64,000 bases of DNA from Negativicoccus succinicivorans. Lineage in GTDB: Bacteria > Bacillota > Negativicutes > Veillonellales > Negativicoccaceae. Both the position numbers and the translations under genes were made by a program. The stretch covers positions 1 to 64,000 of the forward strand of contig NZ_JAHAJN010000004.1 in the NCBI RefSeq assembly GCF_018372215.1, given 5' to 3'. Position 1 is the first letter of the stretch. Each line of letters begins with the position of its first letter. Under the pieces are notes generated by a model. It was given only the letters and a program-made list of their open reading frames with translations, was not told where the DNA came from and did not search any database. This document shows positions 16,864 through 25,261 of this stretch, piece by piece.

Positions 16864-17472
16864 TTATTTTGTCGCGGCACCCGGCGGGGGCAACGGACGA
16901 TCGAGAACTTCGTCAACCAGACCGTATTTCAACGCTTCTTCCGCCGAAAGGAAATGGTCACGTTCGGTATCATTATTGATTTCATCGAGCGTACGCCCCG
17001 TGTGGCGTGCCAAAATATTGTTCAGTTCTTCGCGCATGCGCAGGATTTCGCGGGCATGGATCTCAATCTCCGTCGCCTGTCCCTGCACGCCACCGAGCGG
17101 CTGATGAATCATCACGCGCGAATGCGGCAACGCGTAGCGTTTGCCGGTCGCGCCGGACGCCAAGAGAACGGCGCCCATACTGGCCGCCGAACCGACGCAA
17201 ATCGTCGAGACGTCGGGCTTGATGTATTGCATGGTGTCGTAAATCGCAAGACCTGCGGTAACGACGCCGCCGGGACTGTTCACATAGATGTGAATGTCTT
17301 TATCCGGACTTTCCGCTTCCAAAAATAACAGTTGAGCGATCACGATGTTGGCGACATTGTCGTCAATCGGACCCCCTAAAAAGACAATGCGGTCTTTGAG
17401 CAGACGGGAGTAAATGTCATAGGAACGTTCGCCCCGCGCCGTTTGCTCTACCACAATCGGTACATAATTCAA
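16864..17472 (-). CDS. clpP: ATP-dependent Clp protease proteolytic subunit
   Basis: ClpP forms the tetradecameric serine protease chamber. Counting from the TTG at 17472, the catalytic triad is Ser98 (GSAASMG), His123 (MIHQP) and Asp172. The TTG gives the family N-terminus M-NYVPIVVEQT and lies eight bases after GAGG; the upstream GTG at 17481 would touch the Shine-Dalgarno. The product is then 202 residues. It is preceded by the trigger factor gene and followed by clpX, the usual tig-clpP-clpX order. Confidence 0.95.
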   Translation of the reverse strand: MNYVPIVVEQTARGERSYDIYSRLLKDRIVFLGGPIDDNVANIVIAQLLFLEAESPDKDIHIYVNSPGGVVTAGLAIYDTMQYIKPDVSTICVGSAASMGAVLLASGATGKRYALPHSRVMIHQPLGGVQGQATEIEIHAREILRMREELNNILARHTGRTLDEINNDTERDHFLSAEEALKYGLVDEVLDRPLPPPGAATK

Positions 17473-17513
17473 TGAATCCACCTCGTTATTCTTTACGGAA
17501 GAAAACGACGGTC

Positions 17514-18956
17514 TTATTTTTCCGCTTTTTCAGCGTCCTTTTCTTCGTTGTCTGCATCTTTAGCAACTTTTTTTGCCGCTGCTTTTTTCGCCGGTTTTTC
17601 CTCTTTCGCCGCTTCGGCGTCAGACGGTTTCGCTTTTTCTTCTTTTTCCGCTACTTCCTCATGATCATGATCATGTTTCGCGTTGTTGATGATGAAGGCC
17701 GCCGCTTTACGACGCGCTACGGTACCCGCGAGCATCGAAATGCGTCCTTCTTTTTGGATAATGCCCCAGACGTCTTTCGGGTCGGCGCCGAAGTTCTGCG
17801 CCATCTGGTACACTTCCATGTTCATATCTTCCGGCGTTACATGAATATCTTCCGCTTGGCAAACAGCTTCCAGTACCAAGTCCGTTTTGACATTGGTAAG
17901 AGCCGCTTCGCGATAGTTTTCACGCAATTTTTCCAGCGAATTTTTCGACTGTTCCAAGTAGTCTTCAAATTTCATGTTGCGGCTTTCCAAATTCAGTTTG
18001 AGCTCTTCGATCATCTGATCGATGCGGCTTTCCACCATCGCATTCGGAATATCCGTTTCCGCGTTGTCTACCGCCGTTTTGATCAGCTTGTTCTGGAACT
18101 CTTCGCGGTCATGGTTGTCAATGTGCTCCTGCATCTGTTGACGAACCATTGCTTTCAATTCAGCAAGCGTTTCGAACGAGCTCGCGGTTTTCGCAAATTC
18201 ATCGTTCAGCTCCGGCATTTCGCGGCGTTTTACGTCCAACACGTTGACCGCAAATTCCGCATCTTTGCCGGCGAGTTCCTGCACGAAATATTCTTTCGGG
18301 AACTGTACTTTGACCGTTACTTCATCGCCCGCTTTGTGGCCGATCAGTTGCTCTTCAAAACCCGGAATAAAGCTGCCGGAACCGATTTCGAGCGGATAGG
18401 ATTTGCCTTCGCCGCCGTCAAACGGTTTACCGTCGATCGAGCCTTTGAAGTCGATCATCGCCAAATCGCCGTTCGCCAACTCCGCGCCTTCGGCGACGGT
18501 CAGTTTAGCGTGCTGTTTGGCAATGGCTTCCAGCTGTTCGTCGACCATTTTATCGGTGACTTTCTGATGTTTATGTTCGACGTTCAATCCTTTGTAGTCG
18601 CCCAATTTGACTTCCGGTTTTTTGATGAAGGTGGCTTTGAATTTCATGTCCTTGCCTTCTTCAAACTGTTCCACGTCGATATCGGCGCGGGTAACCGGCA
18701 CCAAATTCTGTTCGCGCAACGCTTCGTCGTAGTATTTATTGACGATCAGATCGCTGGCTTCCGCCATGATCGCGTCTTTACCGAAATGCGCTTCCAAAAT
18801 TTTGCGCGGCGTTTTACCTTTGCGGAAACCCGGGATGGTTACCTGGTTGCTGATACGTTGTACTGCCGATTGGATACCTTGGTTCACAGCATCCGCCGGT
18901 ACTTCAATCAACAAAGATACCTGGTGCTGATCTACCGGTTTAACTTCTACTTTCAT
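17514..18956 (-). CDS. tig: Trigger factor
   Basis: Ribosome-associated chaperone and peptidyl-prolyl isomerase. The ribosome-binding domain carries GFRKGKTPRKILE near residue 43; the FKBP-like domain follows from about 150 (DFKGSIDGKPFDGG), then the long helical C-domain. At 480 residues it is about 50 longer than typical; the surplus is a Lys/Glu/Ala-rich low-complexity tail of about 45 residues, seen in several Negativicutes-like proteins and probably disordered. The start has AGGAGG ten bases upstream. First gene of tig-clpP-clpX. Confidence 0.95.
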   Translation of the reverse strand: MKVEVKPVDQHQVSLLIEVPADAVNQGIQSAVQRISNQVTIPGFRKGKTPRKILEAHFGKDAIMAEASDLIVNKYYDEALREQNLVPVTRADIDVEQFEEGKDMKFKATFIKKPEVKLGDYKGLNVEHKHQKVTDKMVDEQLEAIAKQHAKLTVAEGAELANGDLAMIDFKGSIDGKPFDGGEGKSYPLEIGSGSFIPGFEEQLIGHKAGDEVTVKVQFPKEYFVQELAGKDAEFAVNVLDVKRREMPELNDEFAKTASSFETLAELKAMVRQQMQEHIDNHDREEFQNKLIKTAVDNAETDIPNAMVESRIDQMIEELKLNLESRNMKFEDYLEQSKNSLEKLRENYREAALTNVKTDLVLEAVCQAEDIHVTPEDMNMEVYQMAQNFGADPKDVWGIIQKEGRISMLAGTVARRKAAAFIINNAKHDHDHEEVAEKEEKAKPSDAEAAKEEKPAKKAAAKKVAKDADNEEKDAEKAEK

Positions 18957-19042
18957 CTAAATATGTCCTCCTTTAAATGCAGTCATAGCAATCTCATTTT
19001 CATATACTCATAAAATAAATATTACCATATCACCGTCAAAAT

Positions 19043-19072
19043 GACAACCGCCCCTCGAGCGGGGCGGTTGTC
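19043..19072 (-). terminator. Long hairpin after serS
   Basis: A perfect 12-base-pair stem (GACAACCGCCCC with its complement) around a TCGAGC loop, 23 bases beyond the serS stop. The leftward T tract is short (ATTTTG), but the stem is very stable. It separates serS from tig. Confidence 0.7.
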
Positions 19073-19094
19073 AGTAAGAGATGCGACAGTAAGA

Positions 19095-20384
19095 TTAGTG
19101 CAGCGGCTTAACCGGCGTGATCACTTCCAAACCGTGCATGTACGGACGCAGGGCTTTCGGTACGATGACCGAGCCGTCCTGCTGCTGATTATTTTCCAAA
19201 ATCGCCGCGACCGTGCGCCCGACGGCAAGACCCGAACCGTTCAAAGTATGTACGTACTCAGGTTTATCTTTGGCGCTGCGACGGAATTTGATATTGGCAC
19301 GACGCGCCTGGAACGCTTCGCAGTTCGAGCAGGAAGAAATTTCACGATAGGTTTCCTGGGCGGGCATCCACACTTCGATGTCATATGTCTTCGCGGCGGA
19401 GAAGCCGATATCACCGGTGCAAAGGGTGATGACGCGATACGGCAACGCCAGGCGGCGCAAGATCTGTTCCGCTTCGAGCGTCATGGATTCAAGTTCCTCG
19501 TAGGATTCTTCCGGCTTGGCGAATTTGACCATTTCCACCTTGTGGAACTGGTGCTGGCGAATCAGGCCGCGCGTATCGCGTCCCGCCGATCCCGCTTCCG
19601 CGCGGAAGCACGGCGTAAGAGCGCAGAGCCGCTGCGGTAAAACTTCGCCGTTGATAATTTCATCGCGATGGAAATTCGTCAGCGGCACTTCCGCCGTCGG
19701 TGTCAGGTAGTACGGCAAACCTTCCAACTTGAACATGTCTTCCGCGAACTTCGGCAACTGACCGGTGCCGACCATGCTGTCTTCATTGATGATGTACGGC
19801 GGAATGACTTCGGTAAAACCGAATTCCTGCGTGTGCATATCCAGCATGAAATTGTACACCGCGCGTTCCAGTTGCGCGCCCGCGCCGAGGTAGTAGTGGA
19901 AGCGCGTACCCGTAACTTTCGCGGCCGTTTCCGGATCCAAAATACCCAGACCTGCGCCGATATCCCAATGGGCTTTCACTTCAAAGCCGAATTCGCGCGG
20001 TGTACCGTAGCGACGCACTTCGACATTATCGTTTTCATCTTCGCCCACCGGTACGCTGGCATCGCAAATATTCGGAATTTCAAGCATCTGTTGATGGAGT
20101 TTTTCCTCCACGCCACGCAACCGTTGATCATGGCCCGTGATCGCATCGCTGACTTTTTTCATGCGGGCGATGATCTCGGATGCGTCGCCGCCCTCTTTTT
20201 TGCATTTGGCAATTTCCTTACTCGCCGCGTTGCGATCGGCTTTCCATTGCTCCACTTCCGCGAGCAGCGTGCGGCGTTCTTCGTCCAAGCGGATAATTTC
20301 ATCCACATCGGCGTCATGATGACGATTTTTCAAATTTTCCCGTACGCGATCGGCATTTTCACGAATCCATTTGATATCCAGCAT
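19095..20384 (-). CDS. serS: Seryl-tRNA synthetase
   Basis: Class II synthetase that charges tRNA-Ser and tRNA-Sec. The 429-residue protein starts MLDIKWIRENADRVRENL and has the long N-terminal coiled coil (residues about 27-100), then the catalytic core with TAEVPLTN, an FRAEAGSAGRDTRGLIRQHQ-type motif 2 and a GSGLAVGRTVAAILEN motif 3. AAAAAGGAGCG precedes the ATG. It is last in the group serC, histidine phosphatase, serS, which lies behind a Ser-specific T-box at 22308-22527, so it may be induced when tRNA-Ser is uncharged. Confidence 0.96.
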   Translation of the reverse strand: MLDIKWIRENADRVRENLKNRHHDADVDEIIRLDEERRTLLAEVEQWKADRNAASKEIAKCKKEGGDASEIIARMKKVSDAITGHDQRLRGVEEKLHQQMLEIPNICDASVPVGEDENDNVEVRRYGTPREFGFEVKAHWDIGAGLGILDPETAAKVTGTRFHYYLGAGAQLERAVYNFMLDMHTQEFGFTEVIPPYIINEDSMVGTGQLPKFAEDMFKLEGLPYYLTPTAEVPLTNFHRDEIINGEVLPQRLCALTPCFRAEAGSAGRDTRGLIRQHQFHKVEMVKFAKPEESYEELESMTLEAEQILRRLALPYRVITLCTGDIGFSAAKTYDIEVWMPAQETYREISSCSNCEAFQARRANIKFRRSAKDKPEYVHTLNGSGLAVGRTVAAILENNQQQDGSVIVPKALRPYMHGLEVITPVKPLH

Positions 20385-20442
20385 AATATCGCTCCTTTTT
20401 ATTTTTAAATAAACTTTATCTCACGTCTTTGTAAAGACGGTA

Positions 20443-21078
20443 TTAAAGGCTTTTTTGCTCCGTTTGGCTGTACAAATAGCCGAGGTGCGTATTGACATTG
20501 ACCGCGAGCACTCGCCAGCCGCCGTCGTAAGTCAGCACATTGACACAACCGTTATCCTGTTGAATCTGCCAAAAATGGCTGAGATCGAGCCCAAGAATCC
20601 GGCAAAGCGCCACCTTGTTCACCGCGTCATGCGCCACCACCAGCAGCGTTTTACCGTCATACTGCGTACGGTAGCGCGCCAACGCGCGCTCGACACGCCG
20701 CGCGACATCATGCAGCGATTCGCCTTGCGGCATCGTCACCGTCTGCGGCTTTGTGCGCCAGGCGGTGAGACGATCACCGTCGGCGTGCGCGACTTCCGCC
20801 ACCAATTTCCCTTCCCAGGCGCCGTGAGCGATCTCCGCCAAGTCCGCGTCGGCAACGACGGGAAGTCCGTGCCACTTCGCGCAATACTCCGCCGTCTCCC
20901 GCGCGCGGCGTAACGGACTCGCCAATACCTCGTCGATCGGCACCGCGCGTAAGCTCTCGCCAAGCTTTTGGCCCTGCGTATGTCCGCGAGCGGAAAGTTC
21001 GGTATCGACCTGCCCCTGGTAGCGTCCTTCAAGATTCCATTTCGTCTCGCCGTGCCGCGCTAACAACAATCGTAACAT
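20443..21078 (-). CDS. Histidine phosphatase family protein, candidate phosphoserine phosphatase
   Basis: The 211-residue product has the phosphoglycerate-mutase-like core: catalytic LARHGETKWN near residue 6, ASPLRRARETA, the acidic EIAHGAWEG and VVAHDAVNK with the second His. The family includes cobalamin phosphatase CobC and the metal-independent phosphoserine phosphatase of Hydrogenobacter. Its place between serC and serS behind a Ser T-box makes a serine-pathway role attractive, but this is inference. The ATG at 21078 is seven bases from GGAGG; the ATG two codons upstream would abut it. Confidence 0.85.
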   Translation of the reverse strand: MLRLLLARHGETKWNLEGRYQGQVDTELSARGHTQGQKLGESLRAVPIDEVLASPLRRARETAEYCAKWHGLPVVADADLAEIAHGAWEGKLVAEVAHADGDRLTAWRTKPQTVTMPQGESLHDVARRVERALARYRTQYDGKTLLVVAHDAVNKVALCRILGLDLSHFWQIQQDNGCVNVLTYDGGWRVLAVNVNTHLGYLYSQTEQKSL

Positions 21079-21152
21079 CGGCATCCCTCCCGTCTCTTTT
21101 TGCCGTTCCGGCGCTCATCGGCCGCACCGTTGCGCATGAAATATACGTTTCG

Positions 21153-22229
21153 TTACCGGTGCCGTTGCGCATAATCGTCCAGCCAGTCGGCCAGTTTTTC
21201 GACCCCTTCCCTGGGTACGGCATTGTAGAGCGAGATGCGCAACCCGCCGACGCGACGATGCCCTTGGATGCCGACAAAGCCAGCTTCGGCCGCTGCCCGT
21301 ACAAAACCTTCCGTCTTGGCTTCATCACACAATGCAAACACTGCGTTCATCCGCGATCGGCACGCGCGTTCGGCGTGCGGCCGATGAACTTCGGGATAAC
21401 GGTCGAGCACTTCGTAGATCCGCTCGGACTTCGCCTGCGCGCGGCGGTCCATTTCCGCCACACCGCCCTGCGCTTCGACCCATTGCAACGCGAGTCCCAA
21501 AACATATATCGCGTACGTCGGCGGCGTATTGAAAATCGAGTCCGCCTCGGCATGCGTGCGGTATTGTAAAATTTTCGGCAAGCGTTCATTGCCCTTGGCC
21601 ATCCAGTCGCGATCAATAATGACGATCGTCACGCCGGCGATCCCAATATTTTTTTGCGCGCCCGCGTAAATCAAGCCAAACTGTCCGACATCAAGCGACC
21701 GCGACAGCAAATCCGAACTCATATCGGCGACGAGCGGCACGTCGAGCTTCGGAAAGTCCCGGTACGCCGTACCGTAAATCGTATTATTCGACGTAATATG
21801 CACGTAGGATGTGTCTTCTTTCACATGGAAATCCATGGGAATCGCGCGGTACCCGCCCGCGCTCGCATCCGTCACTTTGTAAGTCGCGCCGTACAAACTC
21901 GCCTGCTGCATCGCATTCTTGGCCCAGATGCCGGTATCGGCATAGCCGAGCCGACCGCCTTTGGCGAAATTCGCCGGAATCATCACGAATTAATGACTGG
22001 CTCCTCCCTGCAGAAAAAGAACATCGTGCGTCGCGGGTATCTCGAGCAATTTACGCAATCGCTGCCGCGCGTCCTGATGTAAGCGCTGATACGCGTCGCT
22101 GCGATGCGAAAGCTCCATAACGCCCATGCCGGTGTCACGGTAGTTCATCATTTCCGCGGCGGCCTGTTGAAGTACTTCTGCCGGCAGCGCGCCCGGTCCG
22201 GCATGAAAATTAAATACGCGTTCTGTCAT
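21153..22229 (-). pseudogene. serC: Phosphoserine aminotransferase, interrupted by an in-frame TAA
   Basis: SerC converts 3-phosphohydroxypyruvate to phosphoserine with PLP. The reading frame is normal from MTERVFNFHAGPGALP to FLQGGAS, then reads CAT TAA TTC GTG ATG ATT CCG (stop at 21990-21992, codon 80), and continues in the same frame through the PLP-lysine region YAGAQKNIG to a normal C-terminus. Relatives have GASLQF-MIP here, so the TAA replaces a conserved Gln codon and the preceding His replaces Leu. Both halves are otherwise intact. The downstream half has a GTG at 21986 but no Shine-Dalgarno. It may be a recent null allele, a sequence error or a read-through gene. Confidence 0.88.
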
Positions 22230-22307
22230 ATAAATCTTCCCCGCTCACACCCCTCATAGCGCGCACCATGTCGTGAATAACGAGCGGAATGTGGCGAATA
22301 TTTGCTG

Positions 22308-22527
22308 CAATAAAAAAGCTCCCATCCTCACTGGGACGAGAGATCTCGCGGTGCCACCCAAATTGCCTACGGCCAACTTTGTTACGCTGTATCGGGCGTG
22401 CCCGCTAGGCTCTTCACCTGTTGCTCCGGAGCGGAACCTCGTAACGTACGGACAGGCTTGCACCACCGCCTGCTCTCTGCGCCTTCGGTTACGGATATTC
22501 TCCTTCGTGGCATTGCTTTTTTTAATT
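22308..22527 (-). promoter_or_regulatory. T-box riboswitch, tRNA-Ser specific (leader of serC)
   Basis: The conserved T-box sequence GGGTGGCACCGCG lies at 22347-22359 on the minus strand; the variable base in GTGGCACC is C, which pairs with the G73 discriminator of tRNA-Ser. Stem I has the AGAGAG element (about 22473-22478) and a CGTAAC/GTTACG helix; the specifier-loop strand after it reads GAGGTTCCGC, with a UCC serine codon at 22433-22435. A terminator hairpin (CCCA...TGGG) with T6 ends near 22312. It should allow expression of serC, the phosphatase and serS when tRNA-Ser is uncharged. Confidence 0.92.
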
Positions 22528-22533
22528 AGCCAA

Positions 22534-22562
22534 AGCGTATCACAAAGTCTCGGGAATGTCAA
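22534..22562 (-). promoter_or_regulatory. Promoter of the serine T-box transcript
   Basis: Leftward TTGACA (22557-22562), a 17-base spacer and TACGCT (22534-22539) with an extended TGA. The start is expected near 22527, just before the T-box stem I. Confidence 0.78.
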
Positions 22563-22583
22563 CACGCGCCATTGCGCGCGCAC

Positions 22584-22610
22584 AAAAAAAGCGGTGTACA
22601 CCGCTTTTTC
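22584..22610 (-). terminator. Terminator of the HD-hydrolase gene
   Basis: AAAGCGGTGTACACCGCTTT forms a perfect hairpin with A7 to the left, i.e. T7 in the leftward direction, four bases from the stop codon at 22614. Confidence 0.85.
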
Positions 22611-22613
22611 GAC

Positions 22614-23186
22614 TTATATGTTTCCTTTCAGGCCGACGATTTCCGCGCGTTCCTGTAAACCTTTGATCGTTTCCGCAAAAAATTCCTGGCGCTCCATACC
22701 GAGCATTTCACAACCCTGTGTGATCACATCACGATTGCAACCGGCGGCGAAATGTTTATCCTTAAATTTTTTCGTGAGCGATTTCACCGTCAGATCCAAT
22801 ACCGATTTGCTCGGCCGCAACAGACAGGCGGCATTGATAACGCCCGTGAGTTCATCCACCGCATAGAGCGTTTTTTCCAGCGTCGTTTCCGGTTTGACAT
22901 CCGTCACCATGCCGTAACCGTGCGACATAATGGCGCGAATGTAGGTTTCGTCCCAACCTTCTTTTTCCAGAATTTGCTTCGTCACCGTGCAGTGCTGATC
23001 CGGATAGCGATCATAATCCAAATCATGGCAAAGACCGATCACGCCCCATTGTTCCCGATCCTCCGCACCGAAATAATCGGCGAAATGCAACATCGCCGTT
23101 TCCACTTGCAGCGCGTGACGAATGAGCGCCTGGGAGTCCGTGTATTCCAGTAAAAGTTGTTTCGCCTGTCCCCGTGTCGGTTTCAT
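22614..23186 (-). CDS. HD-domain hydrolase
   Basis: The 190-residue protein contains an HD metal-dependent phosphohydrolase core: RHALQVETAMLHFA supplies the first His, GLCHDLDYDRYPD the HD pair, and later IMSHGYG and the ALYAVDELTG-like segment complete the site. These proteins often act on nucleotides or related phosphates; the substrate is unknown. The frame is open 18 codons upstream but ATG 23186 has AGGGGAG before it. Single-gene transcript, ended by the hairpin at 22584. Confidence 0.82.
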   Translation of the reverse strand: MKPTRGQAKQLLLEYTDSQALIRHALQVETAMLHFADYFGAEDREQWGVIGLCHDLDYDRYPDQHCTVTKQILEKEGWDETYIRAIMSHGYGMVTDVKPETTLEKTLYAVDELTGVINAACLLRPSKSVLDLTVKSLTKKFKDKHFAAGCNRDVITQGCEMLGMERQEFFAETIKGLQERAEIVGLKGNI

Positions 23187-23252
23187 TGCAACACTCCCCT
23201 TCTGTTTTTCATCACTATACCACGCATTTTCGGCAAACACAAAACGGATACG

Positions 23253-23282
23253 AAAAAGGAGCGACTCCCGCCGCTCCTTTTT
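23253..23282 (-). terminator. Terminator after glpX
   Basis: AAAAAGGAGCG and CGCTCCTTTTT form an 11-base-pair stem around an eight-base loop; it lies about 50 bases downstream of the glpX stop codon and in the leader region of the HD gene. Confidence 0.8.
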
Positions 23283-23328
23283 ATATTCCTATGAAACCCG
23301 GATACTACTTATGATTTACCGACTGCTT

Positions 23329-24291
23329 TTACAGTTTAATGCTCATGCCGCGGTTGCCGAATTTGTGAATGGTATCGACAAAACGAACGGTGCCCGTCTT
23401 GTAGCGCATCACGACGGTCTGTGTGCGCGCGCCGCCGCCGAAGTAACGAATGCCGCGCAAAATATTGCCCGGCGTAATCGCGGTGGCGGAGAAAATGCAG
23501 TCGTCACCTTTCACAAGGTCGTCGATAGTAAACACCTGATGAATATCCGCGACGCCCATTTCCTTGGCGCGACGTACTTCTTCATCGCTGTGCGGCACCA
23601 AACGTCCCTGCATGTCGCCGCCGAGACATTTCAAAGCGGCCGCGGCCAAGACGCCTTCCGGCGCGCCGCCGGTACCGATGAGCATATGCACACCCGAACC
23701 TTCAATGCCGACTTCGATCGCCGGCGTGACATCGCCGTCCGTGATCAAACGGATTCGCGCGCCCGCTTCACGGCAATCACGAATGATATCGGCATGCCGT
23801 TCCCGATCCAAGATGACGACGCTCAAGTCATCGACCGAGCGTTCCATCGCTTCCGCAACCCGGCGCAGATTTTCTTTGACCGGCGCGTTGATATCAATGC
23901 GTCCGGCCGCGCGCGGTCCGACCGCGATTTTTTCCATGTACATATCCGGAGCGTGCAAAAGGCAACCGCGCGGAGCAATCGCAAGTACCGCAATGGCGCC
24001 GTTTTGTCCTTTGGCGACCAGGTTGGTCCCTTCGAGCGGATCGACCGCGATATCCACCGCGTCACCGCCGAGGCCTACCTTTTCACCGATGTAAAGCATC
24101 GGCGCTTCGTCCATTTCTCCTTCACCGATCACGACTTCACCGTCGATGTGCACTTTTTCAAATTCGCTGCGCATACCGTCAACAGCGAGTTGATCGGCGC
24201 CGATCTTATCGCCGCGACCGACCAGGCGTCCGCATTTGATCGCCGCCGCCTCGGTCACCCGTACAAATTCCAATGTCAAAATCCTGTCCAT
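23329..24291 (-). CDS. glpX: Fructose-1,6-bisphosphatase, class II
   Basis: Gluconeogenic enzyme that dephosphorylates fructose 1,6-bisphosphate. The 320-residue sequence has VIGEGEMDEAPMLYIGE, DPLEGTN and GGAPEGVLAAAALKC, all typical of GlpX. GGAGGCGCAAGTC precedes the ATG. It is 12 bases after a transaldolase-like gene, so this is a two-gene sugar-phosphate operon. An asaccharolytic or lactate-using Negativicute would need this gluconeogenic step; the lifestyle is inference. Confidence 0.95.
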   Translation of the reverse strand: MDRILTLEFVRVTEAAAIKCGRLVGRGDKIGADQLAVDGMRSEFEKVHIDGEVVIGEGEMDEAPMLYIGEKVGLGGDAVDIAVDPLEGTNLVAKGQNGAIAVLAIAPRGCLLHAPDMYMEKIAVGPRAAGRIDINAPVKENLRRVAEAMERSVDDLSVVILDRERHADIIRDCREAGARIRLITDGDVTPAIEVGIEGSGVHMLIGTGGAPEGVLAAAALKCLGGDMQGRLVPHSDEEVRRAKEMGVADIHQVFTIDDLVKGDDCIFSATAITPGNILRGIRYFGGGARTQTVVMRYKTGTVRFVDTIHKFGNRGMSIKL

Positions 24292-24303
24292 GACTTGCGC
24301 CTC

Positions 24304-24957
24304 CTACTTTGTCTTTTGTGTCACTTGCCGCCAGTCTTCCGCAAAACGCGCGATCCCCGTTTTCGTCAGCGGGTGTTCGAGCGCCGCCAGAAGCACTTTA
24401 TACGGGACCGTCGCGATGTGCGCTCCCGCCAGAGCGGCTTCGGTAATATCGAGCGGGCGTCGGATGCTCGCTGCGATAATTTCCGTTGCAATATGATGTT
24501 CTTTGAAAATCGTCGCAATTGTGCGCACAAGTTCAGACCCGTTCGCGCCGATATCATCCAAACGTCCGATGAAGGGACTGACAAATGCAGCGCCGGCACG
24601 CGCCGCCAAAAGTGCCTGGCTCGCATTAAAAATCAACGTGACATTGACTTTGACGCCTTCGTCAGCCAGCACGCGCGTGGCCGCCAAACCTTCCGCGGTA
24701 AGCGGCACCTTGACCGTTACTTGCGGCGCCACTTTCGCCCATTCGCGACCTTCGCGCACCATGCCGTCCGCGTCTTCCGCCAATACTTCCGCGCTGATCG
24801 GACCGTCCACGAAAGAAGCTATTTCCTGAATGACTTCTTTGGGGTCCTGACCCGCTTTTGCCATCAGCGACGGATTCGTCGTTACGCCGGCCACCACTCC
24901 CAGGCGATGCGCCGCGCGAATTTCATCCACAATCGCCGTATCAATAAAAAATTTCAT
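24304..24957 (-). CDS. fsa: Transaldolase-like fructose-6-phosphate aldolase
   Basis: The 217-residue protein belongs to the small TalC/FSA transaldolase subfamily: MKFFIDTAIVDEIRAA, GVTTNPSLMAK, the Schiff-base Lys in VTVKVPLT and FVSPFIGRLDDIG. Members act either as transaldolase or as fructose-6-phosphate aldolase; sequence alone does not decide. A GTG three codons upstream is open, but the ATG at 24957 has AAGGG eight bases before it. Co-transcribed with glpX. Confidence 0.9.
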   Translation of the reverse strand: MKFFIDTAIVDEIRAAHRLGVVAGVTTNPSLMAKAGQDPKEVIQEIASFVDGPISAEVLAEDADGMVREGREWAKVAPQVTVKVPLTAEGLAATRVLADEGVKVNVTLIFNASQALLAARAGAAFVSPFIGRLDDIGANGSELVRTIATIFKEHHIATEIIAASIRRPLDITEAALAGAHIATVPYKVLLAALEHPLTKTGIARFAEDWRQVTQKTK

Positions 24958-25008
24958 TCCGTTCACCCTTCATCACAATCGATATTTATTGTAACACAAA
25001 CGACATCA

Positions 25009-25143
25009 TTATGCTTTGTCACAGCCCTCTTGCGAGCATTTTTTTCGGCCCGCCAGATATTTCCAAAAGAAAACCGTCAAAACCGTAATGAAAATTACCG
25101 GCATCAAGAATGCCATGCCGATCAGAAATAAGATTATCCGCAT
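25009..25143 (-). CDS. Small membrane peptide, 44 residues
   Basis: A short frame with an excellent ribosome binding site (AAGGAGG, six to eight bases from ATG 25143) encodes MRIILFLIGMAFLMPVIF followed by another hydrophobic stretch, then a polar tail KYLAGRKKCSQEGCDKA. It has one long or two short membrane-spanning segments and a cytoplasmic tail with two cysteines (C-x5-C). An extended -10 element lies upstream at 25185-25193. I do not recognise a family. Its position 52 bases ahead of the aldolase-glpX pair suggests it leads that transcript. Confidence 0.6.
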   Translation of the reverse strand: MRIILFLIGMAFLMPVIFITVLTVFFWKYLAGRKKCSQEGCDKA

Positions 25144-25184
25144 AGAAATCGCCTCCTTGACCGTAAGGTCGGTTTGTTATCCTC

Positions 25185-25193
25185 ATTGTAGCA
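25185..25193 (-). promoter_or_regulatory. Extended -10 element for the small membrane peptide and fsa-glpX
   Basis: Leftward TGC-TACAAT, no convincing -35. It is divergent from the rightward promoter at 25216-25244. Confidence 0.5.
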
Positions 25194-25215
25194 CGAAATA
25201 AAACGAGCCGCCGAC

Positions 25216-25244
25216 TTGAAACCGAGATTCATGCCCGCTACAAT
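25216..25244 (+). promoter_or_regulatory. Promoter of the SGNH hydrolase gene
   Basis: TTGAAA (25216-25221), 17-base spacer, TACAAT (25239-25244). The start of transcription would be about 11 bases before the ATG at 25262, leaving barely room for the GAGGTGAAAC ribosome binding site. Confidence 0.78.
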
Positions 25245-25261
25245 GAACGCGAGGTGAAACT

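Noticed and set aside
17472..19013. A 513-codon plus-strand frame opposite trigger factor
   Set aside because: It encodes an implausible Phe/Arg-rich sequence; it is the antisense shadow of a GC-rich minus-strand gene.
22254..22601. A 115-codon minus-strand frame over the serine leader
   Set aside because: The region is explained by the T-box RNA and its terminator.
23122..25131. A 669-codon plus-strand frame across the HD, glpX and fsa genes
   Set aside because: Shadow of three well-supported minus-strand genes; composition rich in Arg, His and Phe, no ribosome binding site.
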